In this document: piece by piece, positions 15,918 through 22,560 of the stretch | How positions within the stretch are numbered: position 1 is the first letter of the stretch | How the letters are laid out: the number at the start of each line of letters is the position of its first letter | Assembly (NCBI GenBank): GCA_016712275.1 | Contig: JADJRI010000045.1 | Span: forward strand, 1-36,733 | DNA length: 36,733 bases | Source of the DNA: Planctomycetota bacterium | Lineage (GTDB): Bacteria; Planctomycetota; Phycisphaerae; UBA1845; UTPLA1 | Reading direction: 5' to 3' | Position numbers and translations under genes: made by a program | Notes under the pieces: model-generated | The model's input: the letters and a program-made list of their open reading frames with translations, nothing else | The model's database searches: none | Told to the model about the DNA's origin: nothing

Positions 15918-17450
15918 ATGCGAAAGCACGCGAACTCGCTGCCGCCGGCACCCATGTTAACCAATCCCGTGGTGCGAAAAGCAATTCACGAGGTTCGACG
16001 CCACATCATTGCCCACCTTCAAAAACACAAATGCAAGCCCGATCGAATCGTCGTCGAATTGGCACGCGAAGCGAAGATGTCCGCCAAGGATTCAGACAAG
16101 GCGCTTTTCCGCAATCGCCTGCGTAATCGAATCAAGAATGACATCATCGAAGAATTCAAGCTCGGCGATCTAAAGCAGAATCAACAGCGAGCATCTGTAG
16201 AGCGGGTTGTCCTAGCCGTGCAGCAGGGAAGTATCTGCCCATTGTGCGGCAATCAGCGAGTCAAGACAGCTATTACCCCTTTGATGGGCGCAAAGGGCGA
16301 GGACTGCGAGTTGGCCCACATCATTCCGCGCGGAATCGGGGGACCGAACGGGCTTAACAACATGGTGCTTGCCCACACGAAGTGCAATCGCGACATGGGA
16401 CGAAGAACGCCTCGCGACCTCTGGGGCGAAAATTTCGAGACTGAAATGAATCGGGTCGAGCGTATGTACGCCGACGTAGAGCGTGTTGACCGCAAACATG
16501 TGGACAAGGCTTCAGAGGCTAAACTTTGGGGTTGCTATTTCGACAAGCGAGACGATGACTCGAAAGTCGCAAACTTCAAAAAGGAATTGAGGGACATCCA
16601 GGGATTCTCCGAACGGGATTTGACGGATACACGTTACGCAACTCGACAGGTACTTGCTTATCTTTCGGACGCGTTGTTCGATGGGAAAGGGCTTCCCGAG
16701 CGCGGTGGCGAACGACTTATCTTCACCACCGACGGCCGATGGACGGGTGACTTGCGGCGCGAATGGGGACTCTTCAATGACTCGCACAAATCCAAGTCAA
16801 AAGGACTTAGCGAATCGGAAGAGCGCGCTCGACGAGAAAAAAAGCGCGGCGATCACCGCCATCATGCATTGGACGCGATTGTGATCGCTCTTACGAGCCG
16901 TCAGATGCAGTTGAAATGGGACCAGCGGCTTAAGACCGCTGATGCCAGGGGCATAACTGCGGAACAGTATGACGAATTCTGCCGGCAAAATCGTATCAAT
17001 CCTCCTGCGCCGTTTAAGAGCGCGGATGAGCTGCAAGAAAAAGCGTTGCATGCCGTCTATGAGCAGCCCGGCGGCAATCAAGAGCGTCCAGTTTCGCACC
17101 GGGCCGTAAAAAGAAAGATAGTCGGCGCGTTGCACGAGGAAACGCTCTTCGGGCCAATTGCCAAAAGCAACGGATTGTATAAAGGAAGCAAGTCCGTACT
17201 GATGCTGACTCCGAATCACCTTCGACAGGCGCGTCGTGAAACAGAGAAAGAGGCGATAGAACGGCTTGCCCGGCGAAGACAACTAATGGCTGAAGTGAGC
17301 GAAAAGGATGCACGTAAATGGGCAACCTCAACCGTCAAGTCCAAGGGATACAAGCCGAAGATTGTTGATCCGCCACCGGACAAGAGCGGACTCGTGCGCG
17401 ATCGCGCGCTTCGGGATCGACTGAGAGTGCCTGCAAGAGGCCAATCTTGA
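15918..17450 (+). CDS. cas9: Cas9 middle fragment: RuvC-II, HNH, RuvC-III
   Basis: MLTNPVVRKAIHEVRRHI and DRIVVELAREAK (RuvC-II glutamate) open the fragment. The HNH domain has CPLCG, CELAHIIPRGIGGPNGLNN and HTKCNR, with the catalytic His in AHIIPR. The C-x2-C, C-E-L-A-H and T-K-C cysteines could bind zinc, as reported for some II-C HNH domains. RuvC-III is DHRHHALDAIVIA. The conserved sequence really begins upstream of the ATG at ~15891 (GLTARDRHY), showing that the ATG at 15918 is internal to cas9 and not a true start. After DRALRDRLR the frame is lost at 17423-17427. Confidence 0.85.
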   Translation: MRKHANSLPPAPMLTNPVVRKAIHEVRRHIIAHLQKHKCKPDRIVVELAREAKMSAKDSDKALFRNRLRNRIKNDIIEEFKLGDLKQNQQRASVERVVLAVQQGSICPLCGNQRVKTAITPLMGAKGEDCELAHIIPRGIGGPNGLNNMVLAHTKCNRDMGRRTPRDLWGENFETEMNRVERMYADVERVDRKHVDKASEAKLWGCYFDKRDDDSKVANFKKELRDIQGFSERDLTDTRYATRQVLAYLSDALFDGKGLPERGGERLIFTTDGRWTGDLRREWGLFNDSHKSKSKGLSESEERARREKKRGDHRHHALDAIVIALTSRQMQLKWDQRLKTADARGITAEQYDEFCRQNRINPPAPFKSADELQEKALHAVYEQPGGNQERPVSHRAVKRKIVGALHEETLFGPIAKSNGLYKGSKSVLMLTPNHLRQARRETEKEAIERLARRRQLMAEVSEKDARKWATSTVKSKGYKPKIVDPPPDKSGLVRDRALRDRLRVPARGQS

Positions 17451-17499
17451 TCCCGATGGCTTCTCGGCAAATGACATCAAGAAAGCGGTTGCGGCCGGG

Positions 17500-18225
17500 A
17501 TGATAAAACACAAGAGCGGCGTGCCCATTCGTTCAGTTGTCTTGCTTCGAGCCATGAGCGATCCTGTCATTGTTCCTCGTAAGAAGTCCGATCATGTATC
17601 GGGAAGACAGGCAGCCGACAACCATCCGTCGTCCGCACGTGCTTATGTCGGCGGCAATAATCATCACATCGAGCTTCGCATTGACGAATCTGGGAAATGG
17701 TCAGGTGAAGTTGTCAGCACCTTCGAGGCTGCCCAGCGAAAGCTGGCGATGCTTCGAGCATTGCGTGAGGGCGGCGTGCCGCGAATGAAGCAACTCAAAC
17801 GGATGCCACCGGAGCAGCGATGCAAGTTCAGGCCGATGATAGCAGCCGCGGAGAAGGCACATCCCATTGTCGACCGTACCGACAATGCAGAAAAGGGTGG
17901 GGTATTCATGATGTCGTTGTGCGAAGGTGAAATGGTATTCATGCGGCACAAAGACAATCCTGAAGAGGTTGGCTATTTCGTAGTCGCTAAGCTCAACAAG
18001 CCGCGCAGCGTCGTACTCGTGCCACACTGGGACGCACGTGCCGCAGGCGAGCGGAAGGACTCGGCGGGAAAGAAGATACCAGATTCGAAACGAGAGTCAT
18101 TTGATGCGACACCGGATGATTTTAAGAAACTTGCACCGCCCGGAAGTGACTTTGCTGTAAAGGTCCGCGTAGATGTGCTTGGGAGGGTCACTGAAATGAT
18201 GAAGGACAAAGTGCTCAGGAAGTAA
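17500..18225 (+). CDS. cas9: Cas9 C-terminal fragment: wedge/PAM-interacting region
   Basis: In this frame the homology starts at ~17425 (ECLQEANLDPDGFSANDIKK), well before the ATG at 17500. It runs through SGVPIRSVVLLRAMSDPVIV and GGNNHHIELRID to a lysine-rich end. The 'SGVPI..v.ll' and 'GNNHHIE' motifs are characteristic of II-C Cas9 C-terminal domains. This part reads the PAM, so its sequence would decide target choice. The stop at 18225 lies 43 bp before the cas1 start codon; the two genes are in one operon. Confidence 0.8.
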   Translation: MIKHKSGVPIRSVVLLRAMSDPVIVPRKKSDHVSGRQAADNHPSSARAYVGGNNHHIELRIDESGKWSGEVVSTFEAAQRKLAMLRALREGGVPRMKQLKRMPPEQRCKFRPMIAAAEKAHPIVDRTDNAEKGGVFMMSLCEGEMVFMRHKDNPEEVGYFVVAKLNKPRSVVLVPHWDARAAGERKDSAGKKIPDSKRESFDATPDDFKKLAPPGSDFAVKVRVDVLGRVTEMMKDKVLRK

Positions 18226-18268
18226 CCCTATTAAGCCGATGCGATCGCCACTTCAGAGGGCTGAGCGC

Positions 18269-18829
18269 GTGATCAAACGGACCATCGAAATCTCGCAGAG
18301 GGCCGTGCACCTAACCGTGAAGGATGAGCAGTTGCTCATTCAATCGCGGGAGGAGGATGACCGGGGGATTCTGGAACGCGTGCCTTGCGAGGATATCGGC
18401 GTTTTGTTGGTGGAGCAGCCGGGTACGACTTATACCCATGCCGCCCTCACGACACTTCTCAAATACGACGCTGCGGTGGTTTTTTGCGGGCGGGACCATC
18501 TGCCGGCCGGCCTGCTGCTGCCGTTCGGCGATCACACCCAGGTCGTGCAGCGACTGCGGTTGCAACTGGCCGTGAAGCGGCCACTGCAGAAGCGGCTTTG
18601 GCGGCAAATCGTGCAGGCCAAGATTCGCGCACAGGCGTTGAACCTGCCCTGCGGCTCCGCGACGCGTACGCGGCTGCTGGGTTATGCGCGAACCGTCAAA
18701 TCGGACGATGCGGGCATCCTGGAGGCACAAGCAGCGCGGGCTTATTGGGCCGCATGGCTGACACGCGTTTTGTGGGGGAAAATGCGAAAGCCCCCGGAGG
18801 CCGCGCCGGTTCAACTGGAACTTTTTTGA
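18269..18829 (+). CDS. cas1: Cas1, truncated: second half and two metal ligands missing
   Basis: The preferred start is GTG 18269 (AGAGGG eight bases upstream), giving the family-typical N-terminus MIKRTIEISQRAVHLTVKD; an in-frame ATG at 18239 adds ten unconserved residues. The N-terminal beta domain (EDIGVLLVE, TTYTHAALTTLL, VVFCGRDHLPAGLLLP) and the first helices (QKRLWRQIVQAKIRAQ) are normal. The first catalytic glutamate is in LEAQAARAYW (E152). After AAWL the family would continue for ~120 residues with the catalytic His and Asp. Here only ~22 residues follow, ending PPEAAPVQLELF. At 186 aa versus ~290-310, the integrase cannot be functional. No other frame holds the missing part, and no cas2 lies between here and the array (48 bp). 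Confidence 0.85.
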   Translation: MIKRTIEISQRAVHLTVKDEQLLIQSREEDDRGILERVPCEDIGVLLVEQPGTTYTHAALTTLLKYDAAVVFCGRDHLPAGLLLPFGDHTQVVQRLRLQLAVKRPLQKRLWRQIVQAKIRAQALNLPCGSATRTRLLGYARTVKSDDAGILEAQAARAYWAAWLTRVLWGKMRKPPEAAPVQLELF

Positions 18830-18877
18830 TCGGCGCCGCGTTCAAGTCGCTGAAAGCTCAGGAGTTAAGGGGGAAGT

Positions 18878-20028
18878 AGTGTATTCGACCCTGCCCCGTG
18901 AGCAATCCGCAACATTGTTTTGCGTCAGGCATGGGGAGCCTCCAGTGTATTCGACCCTGCCCCGTGAGCAATCCGCAACTCGAATGCGATGACCTCGATT
19001 ACGCGGCCAAGTGTATTCGACCCTGCCCCGTGAGCAATCCGCAACTTGCGACACTGAAGACCAAGAAGAAGGAAAGTGTATTCGACCCTGCCCCGTGAGC
19101 AATCCGCAACCTGCGAAGACAGGCAATGTCATCGCGCAACAGTGTATTCGACCCTGCCCCGTGAGCAATCCGCAACTTAACCGCCTTGCGCACGAACTCT
19201 GCACGAAGTGTATTCGACCCTGCCCCGTGAGCAATCCGCAACGCTACTTCAATCGGAGCCTGACCCTCAAGAGTGTATTCGACCCTGCCCCGTGAGCAAT
19301 CCGCAACAAACGGGTCGCGGTTCACAGACCCCTGTCCAGTGTATTCGACCCTGCCCCGTGAGCAATCCGCAACTTTGCTGCTCGCATTGTCCGTGCGTCC
19401 GTTAGTGTATTCGACCCTGCCCCGTGAGCAATCCGCAACACACGAGCGCTGGCGCGTTTGATTTCGCCCAGTGTATTCGACCCTGCCCCGTGAGCAATCC
19501 GCAACGGCCCCGTGCAAGATCGACGGCAGGGAGGAGTGTATTCGACCCTGCCCCGTGAGCAATCCGCAACCGTATGCCGTAACCTTGCCCCTAGAATATA
19601 AGTGTATTCGACCCTGCCCCGTGAGCAATCCGCAACATGTCGAGGCGCTGGCCGAGAAGATTCACAGTGTATTCGACCCTGCCCCGTGAGCAATCCGCAA
19701 CAATACCGGAGTTGCGCCACGCCCCAATATCAGTGTATTCGACCCTGCCCCGTGAGCAATCCGCAACGGGTGGATTCGCCTGCATAGTTGGCCTAGTGTA
19801 TTCGACCCTGCCCCGTGAGCAATCCGCAACATCGGGGAGCTTTCCGACGTAGCCGGACACAGTGTATTCGACCCTGCCCCGTGAGCAATCCGCAACCGAC
19901 AAAAGACGCAGACCTCATCAACTGGGAGTGTATTCGACCCTGCCCCGTGAGCAATCCGCAACCGGGCGGGAATTCATCGACGGCGATTCCCTAGTGTATT
20001 CGACCCTGCCCCGTGAGCAATCCGCAAC
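18878..20028 (-). CRISPR. CRISPR array, 18 repeats of 36 bp and 17 spacers
   Basis: Repeats begin at 18878, 18944, 19010, 19075, 19141, 19207, 19272, 19338, 19404, 19470, 19535, 19601, 19666, 19732, 19795, 19861, 19927 and 19993. All appear identical. On the plus strand the repeat runs AGTGTATTCG...AATCCGCAAC. In the crRNA sense (minus strand) it runs GTTGCGGATT...GAATACACT, as in other type II repeats. Twelve spacers are 30 bp, four are 29 and one is 27 (19768-19794). Direction is fixed by the tracrRNA anti-repeat, which pairs with the minus-strand transcript. The repeat's 3' end TACACT sits where Neisseria and Campylobacter II-C repeats carry an embedded -10 (TACAAT). I could not match any spacer to another part of this window. 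Confidence 0.97.
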
Positions 20029-20120
20029 TTTTTGGCGCGTTGGTACAATAAGGCGAGGGTGGGAAACTTTTTGCCGCGCAATACAACGTGGCGGGGATCG
20101 ACCCGCGGGAAGGGAGCACC
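20029..20120. other. Array-flanking region, leader position in the crRNA sense
   Basis: In the crRNA direction this ~90-bp stretch precedes the first repeat, where a leader would be expected. It starts with a T5 run directly next to the last repeat and is moderately AT-rich up to ~20085. I see no strong promoter on the minus strand, which fits transcription from within the repeats. The ribosome binding site of the next gene (AAGGGAG, ~20110) lies at its far end. Confidence 0.35.
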
Positions 20121-20411
20121 ATGCCGACACTGACCATTGTTGCACACATCACCGCCCGGCCGGACATGGCCGTGCTGGTCGGGGCGGAGCTTGAGAAGCT
20201 TGTGGCGATCACGCGCGGCGAGGCGGGCTGTTTGCAGTATGACTTGCATCGGGACAATCAGAACCCGGCGCACTTCATGTTTTTTGAGAACTGGGAATCG
20301 CGGGAACTGTGGCAGCAGCACATGGCGGCGCCGCACCTGCGGGCTTATCTGGCCGCGACGGATGGTGCGATTGAGAATTTCATGTTGCATGAGATGACGC
20401 GGGTGGGGTAA
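20121..20411 (+). CDS. Antibiotic biosynthesis monooxygenase-fold protein (YgiN-like)
   Basis: This is a 96-aa protein with the start at ATG 20121, preceded by AAGGGAG. TLTIVAHITARPDM, ITRGEAGCLQYDLHRDNQNP, HFMFFENWESRELWQQHM and PHLRAY follow the ABM ferredoxin-like fold of the YgiN/quinol monooxygenase group, with the conserved E-x-GC-x-x-Y and FE-x-W segments. Members are small dimeric enzymes or stress proteins acting on quinones and similar compounds; the substrate here is unknown. It stands alone, next to the CRISPR array, with no functional link suggested. Confidence 0.9.
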   Translation: MPTLTIVAHITARPDMAVLVGAELEKLVAITRGEAGCLQYDLHRDNQNPAHFMFFENWESRELWQQHMAAPHLRAYLAATDGAIENFMLHEMTRVG

Positions 20412-20430
20412 GGGCCGGGGGCGAGGGGAA

Positions 20431-20547
20431 ACAGCCGGGGGCGGCTGTGCCACAGTGTGGGTGCAGCGGCTGTGCCACTTTGGAACAGCCGGGGGCGGCT
20501 GTGCTTCTTTGTGGATGCGAGCAACAGCCGGGGGTCGGCTGTTCCAC
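20431..20547. repeat. Cluster of three extragenic palindromes
   Basis: Three copies of 'acagccgggggcggctgt(g/t)cc' start at 20431, 20485 and 20524, and a half-copy 'gcagcggctgtgccac' lies at 20463-20478. Each full copy has an AGCC/GGCT stem. They fill the gap between the monooxygenase-fold gene and the FHA gene (20412-20737), in which no gene is supported. The arrangement resembles REP/BIME clusters. Confidence 0.65.
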
Positions 20548-20737
20548 AATTTGAATGCAGCGGCGGTGCTACGGTGAGATGGCCGAGTCTATTCTCGGGC
20601 CTTTGTTCGGGTTTCGACGCAGTGGCCGGCGGGCGGTACAATTTGGGAGGGAGTGTCTTGGACCGGGCCGCGGGCGAATCGATATCTCGTCTGGTCGCTT
20701 TGTTTGCGGCGGCGCGGAGTGGTAGTCACAAAACTGC

Positions 20738-21700
20738 ATGGCCATACTCGTTTGCTGCCCCTGTGGAAACCCGCTGGACTGCGACCGGCTCGATCTGATC
20801 GTGACGGTCGGTTGTCCGATTTGCAGCCGCGAGCTGCAGATCGAGGTGAACGACACGGTGCGCGGGCGGTTTCGGGCGCTGCTTACGATCATGGAGGGGC
20901 CGCACTGGGTGGGCGAGCAATTTGTCCTGCCGATCGGTCAGGATTTGTTCATCGGCCGGGACATCGGCAACTGGCTGTCGCTCGACAGCGATGCGGTCTC
21001 GAAGCGGCACTGCCGGTTGAAGCTGACGCAGCACGGCACGGTGCAGGTGGAGGATCTCGAAAGCGACGGCGGCACTTGGATCGGGCATTTGCGAATCGCG
21101 AAGGGAAAGCTGAAGCCGACGGAATCGTTCAAGGCGGGCGACTTTCGCATGCGGCTCGACTATCAGTCGGCCATTGGCGGCGAAATCGTTTCGAAGAAAA
21201 TCGAGGAGCTGGACTATTCGGATATTCTGCCGGAGCTGCACGCGGTGGATCAATCGCGGGGGTTTGCCGGGCGGATCGATTCGCAGCGGTTCATGATCGC
21301 GCGGCAGTGGATCGTCGCGTTTGCGTGGCTGGCGGCGATTTATCATGTGTTCGCGCTTCATGCGCCGCCGCTGGGGCTGGAGTTTTACTGGGGCATGGTC
21401 GCGGGGGGCGGCATACTCGCGCCGCTTCTTTTCACCGGGCAGCGCGTCGCGCTGGTGCATCGGTATTTCAAGTTCGCGCCGATCGGCGTGCTGGTCGTGC
21501 TGGGGCTGGTGGATGTGGTGGCATGGACGCTGCCGATGCCGGCCATCGGCGCGCTGGTTTTTGGCGCGGCGCTGCCGCTTCTCACTGCGCAAAGACCCTC
21601 GCCGGGGCGATCGGTCTGCGGCGCGTTCATCGGCGCGGCGGCGGTGATTTACATGGGAATTCTCGCGATTTTCGCCGTGGCGACGCATTGGGGCGGCTAA
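20738..21700 (+). CDS. FHA-domain membrane protein with N-terminal zinc ribbon
   Basis: This is a 320-aa protein. Residues 6-29 hold a zinc-ribbon-like set CCPCG...CPIC. Residues ~50-150 form a forkhead-associated domain with the signature FIGRDIGNWLSLDSDAVSKR followed by H, and DLESDGGTWIG in place of the usual 'STNGT' loop. FHA domains bind phosphothreonine peptides. From residue ~185 several hydrophobic stretches suggest four membrane helices. It likely links a serine/threonine-kinase signal to the membrane. No kinase gene is in the window. The start has no strong ribosome binding site, so a nearby alternative start is possible. Confidence 0.8.
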   Translation: MAILVCCPCGNPLDCDRLDLIVTVGCPICSRELQIEVNDTVRGRFRALLTIMEGPHWVGEQFVLPIGQDLFIGRDIGNWLSLDSDAVSKRHCRLKLTQHGTVQVEDLESDGGTWIGHLRIAKGKLKPTESFKAGDFRMRLDYQSAIGGEIVSKKIEELDYSDILPELHAVDQSRGFAGRIDSQRFMIARQWIVAFAWLAAIYHVFALHAPPLGLEFYWGMVAGGGILAPLLFTGQRVALVHRYFKFAPIGVLVVLGLVDVVAWTLPMPAIGALVFGAALPLLTAQRPSPGRSVCGAFIGAAAVIYMGILAIFAVATHWGG

Positions 21701-21866
21701 GCGGGGTTTACTTTTATTGAAGATCGCGCGGCGAATGGGTTATACTCACATCTAGTTGCCCATCATTTTTCGGCGCGGCCGTTATGCGAGTTTCATTTTG
21801 TTTCTCCCAGTCGCGCCGGCGACATCGCGAATCGCGCGATCGGACATTCGTATCGGAGGCAGACTC

Positions 21867-22499
21867 ATGGCGGAAAATTCGAACAAGCAATGCGAAGGAT
21901 GTCAGGGCGAAATCACGCCGAACCAAATCATCGCACGACAGGCCGGCCTTGTGCAGGGCATCTTGCTTTGCCCCGGCTGCATTGCGCGCAAGCGGGAGGA
22001 ACTGATGCGCGCACGGGCGGCGCAGGCTCAAACCGCGGACGCACTGCATGCCAATGCGCCGGCACGGGCGGCCGTCGCGCAGGGCGCGCCGACGGACGGG
22101 TCCGGCGCGCTTGGGGTTGAACCGGACGCGCAGCAGGGGCGGGTATGGTTTCCGCCCGAGAAGAAGGACGACGCGGACGAAACGCTGTCACTCGTCGAAG
22201 ACATCGAAACGGGCCGGCCGCATCATCAGATTCGCAGCTTTTCCGAAGGCAGCACATTGGCGGGCGTTCATCACGATGAGAATTTCAAACGGCCGCTTTC
22301 GGCGCACAACGAGCCGGCCACGCGGTGCAGGACCTTTCACGGCAAGCTGACCGGCGCCGGCCTGGCACACATGGATGAGCAGATCAACGAATGGCTCGAT
22401 GCCCATCCGGAGATTTTCATCAAGTCGTCCAATTCGACGGTCGGCGTGTTTGAGGGGAAGACGAAGGAGCCGCATTTGCTGGTGACGGTTTTCTATTGA
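21867..22499 (+). CDS. Protein with N-terminal zinc ribbon, unknown function
   Basis: The start is ATG 21867 with GGAGG seven bases upstream; an upstream in-frame ATG (21756) lacks a site. The 210-aa protein starts MAENSNKQCEGCQGEITPNQ and has a second cysteine pair in LLCPGCIARK, forming a zinc ribbon. An Ala-rich linker (~50-95) follows. The C-terminal ~60 residues (TFHGKLTGAGLAHMDEQINE... to HLLVTVFY) form a compact module. I recall the same C-terminal pattern from short planctomycete proteins but no function. It follows the FHA gene by ~165 bp. Confidence 0.7.
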   Translation: MAENSNKQCEGCQGEITPNQIIARQAGLVQGILLCPGCIARKREELMRARAAQAQTADALHANAPARAAVAQGAPTDGSGALGVEPDAQQGRVWFPPEKKDDADETLSLVEDIETGRPHHQIRSFSEGSTLAGVHHDENFKRPLSAHNEPATRCRTFHGKLTGAGLAHMDEQINEWLDAHPEIFIKSSNSTVGVFEGKTKEPHLLVTVFY

Positions 22500-22530
22500 T
22501 CAACGCTGCGTTGCGAAGCGTGCCGGAATC

Positions 22531-22548
22531 GTGCCACTTATATGGCAC
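22531..22548. terminator. Hairpin between convergent genes
   Basis: GTGCCA-cttata-TGGCAC forms a perfect 6-bp stem between the ends of the zinc-ribbon gene (+) and the WD40 gene (-). It has no long T-tract, so it is at best a weak bidirectional terminator. Confidence 0.4.
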
Positions 22549-22560
22549 CTAATGCACCGA

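Larger units (their letters stand above)
14275..18225 (+). pseudogene. cas9: cas9, type II-C-like, complete but interrupted by a stop and frameshifts
   Basis: Read across its breaks this is one Cas9 of ~1,317 aa with every expected motif: RuvC-I D7, arginine-rich bridge helix (~46-80), REC, RuvC-II E~595, HNH H~682, RuvC-III H/D ~864/867, and a PAM-interacting C-terminus with GNNHHIEL. The start is GTG 14275, with AAGGGGAG six bases upstream. Breaks: C run 15661-15664 (one C lost) and A run 15673-15678 (one A gained), which together create TAG at 15670; G run 15891-15893 (one lost); GA repeat at 17423-17427 (one GA lost). Undoing them restores SPPALEKRLNLSRRAV, GAKGLTARDRHYM and RDRLRECLQEANLDPD. 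The total shift is a multiple of three. The gene is shown as a pseudogene because it is broken as read; sequencing error is the likelier cause. No csn2 or cas4 is present, hence II-C. Confidence 0.85.

Noticed and set aside
18842..19961. Long open frames on both strands across 18.8-20.2 kb with repeated 'RGRVEYT' or 'CIRPCPVSNPQ' peptides
   Set aside because: They are translations of the CRISPR repeats; the period is the repeat unit and no start signals are seen.
20653..21720. An alternative 355-codon plus-strand frame overlapping the FHA gene
   Set aside because: Arg/Ala-rich with no motif; the overlapping frame holds the zinc ribbon, FHA signature and membrane helices.
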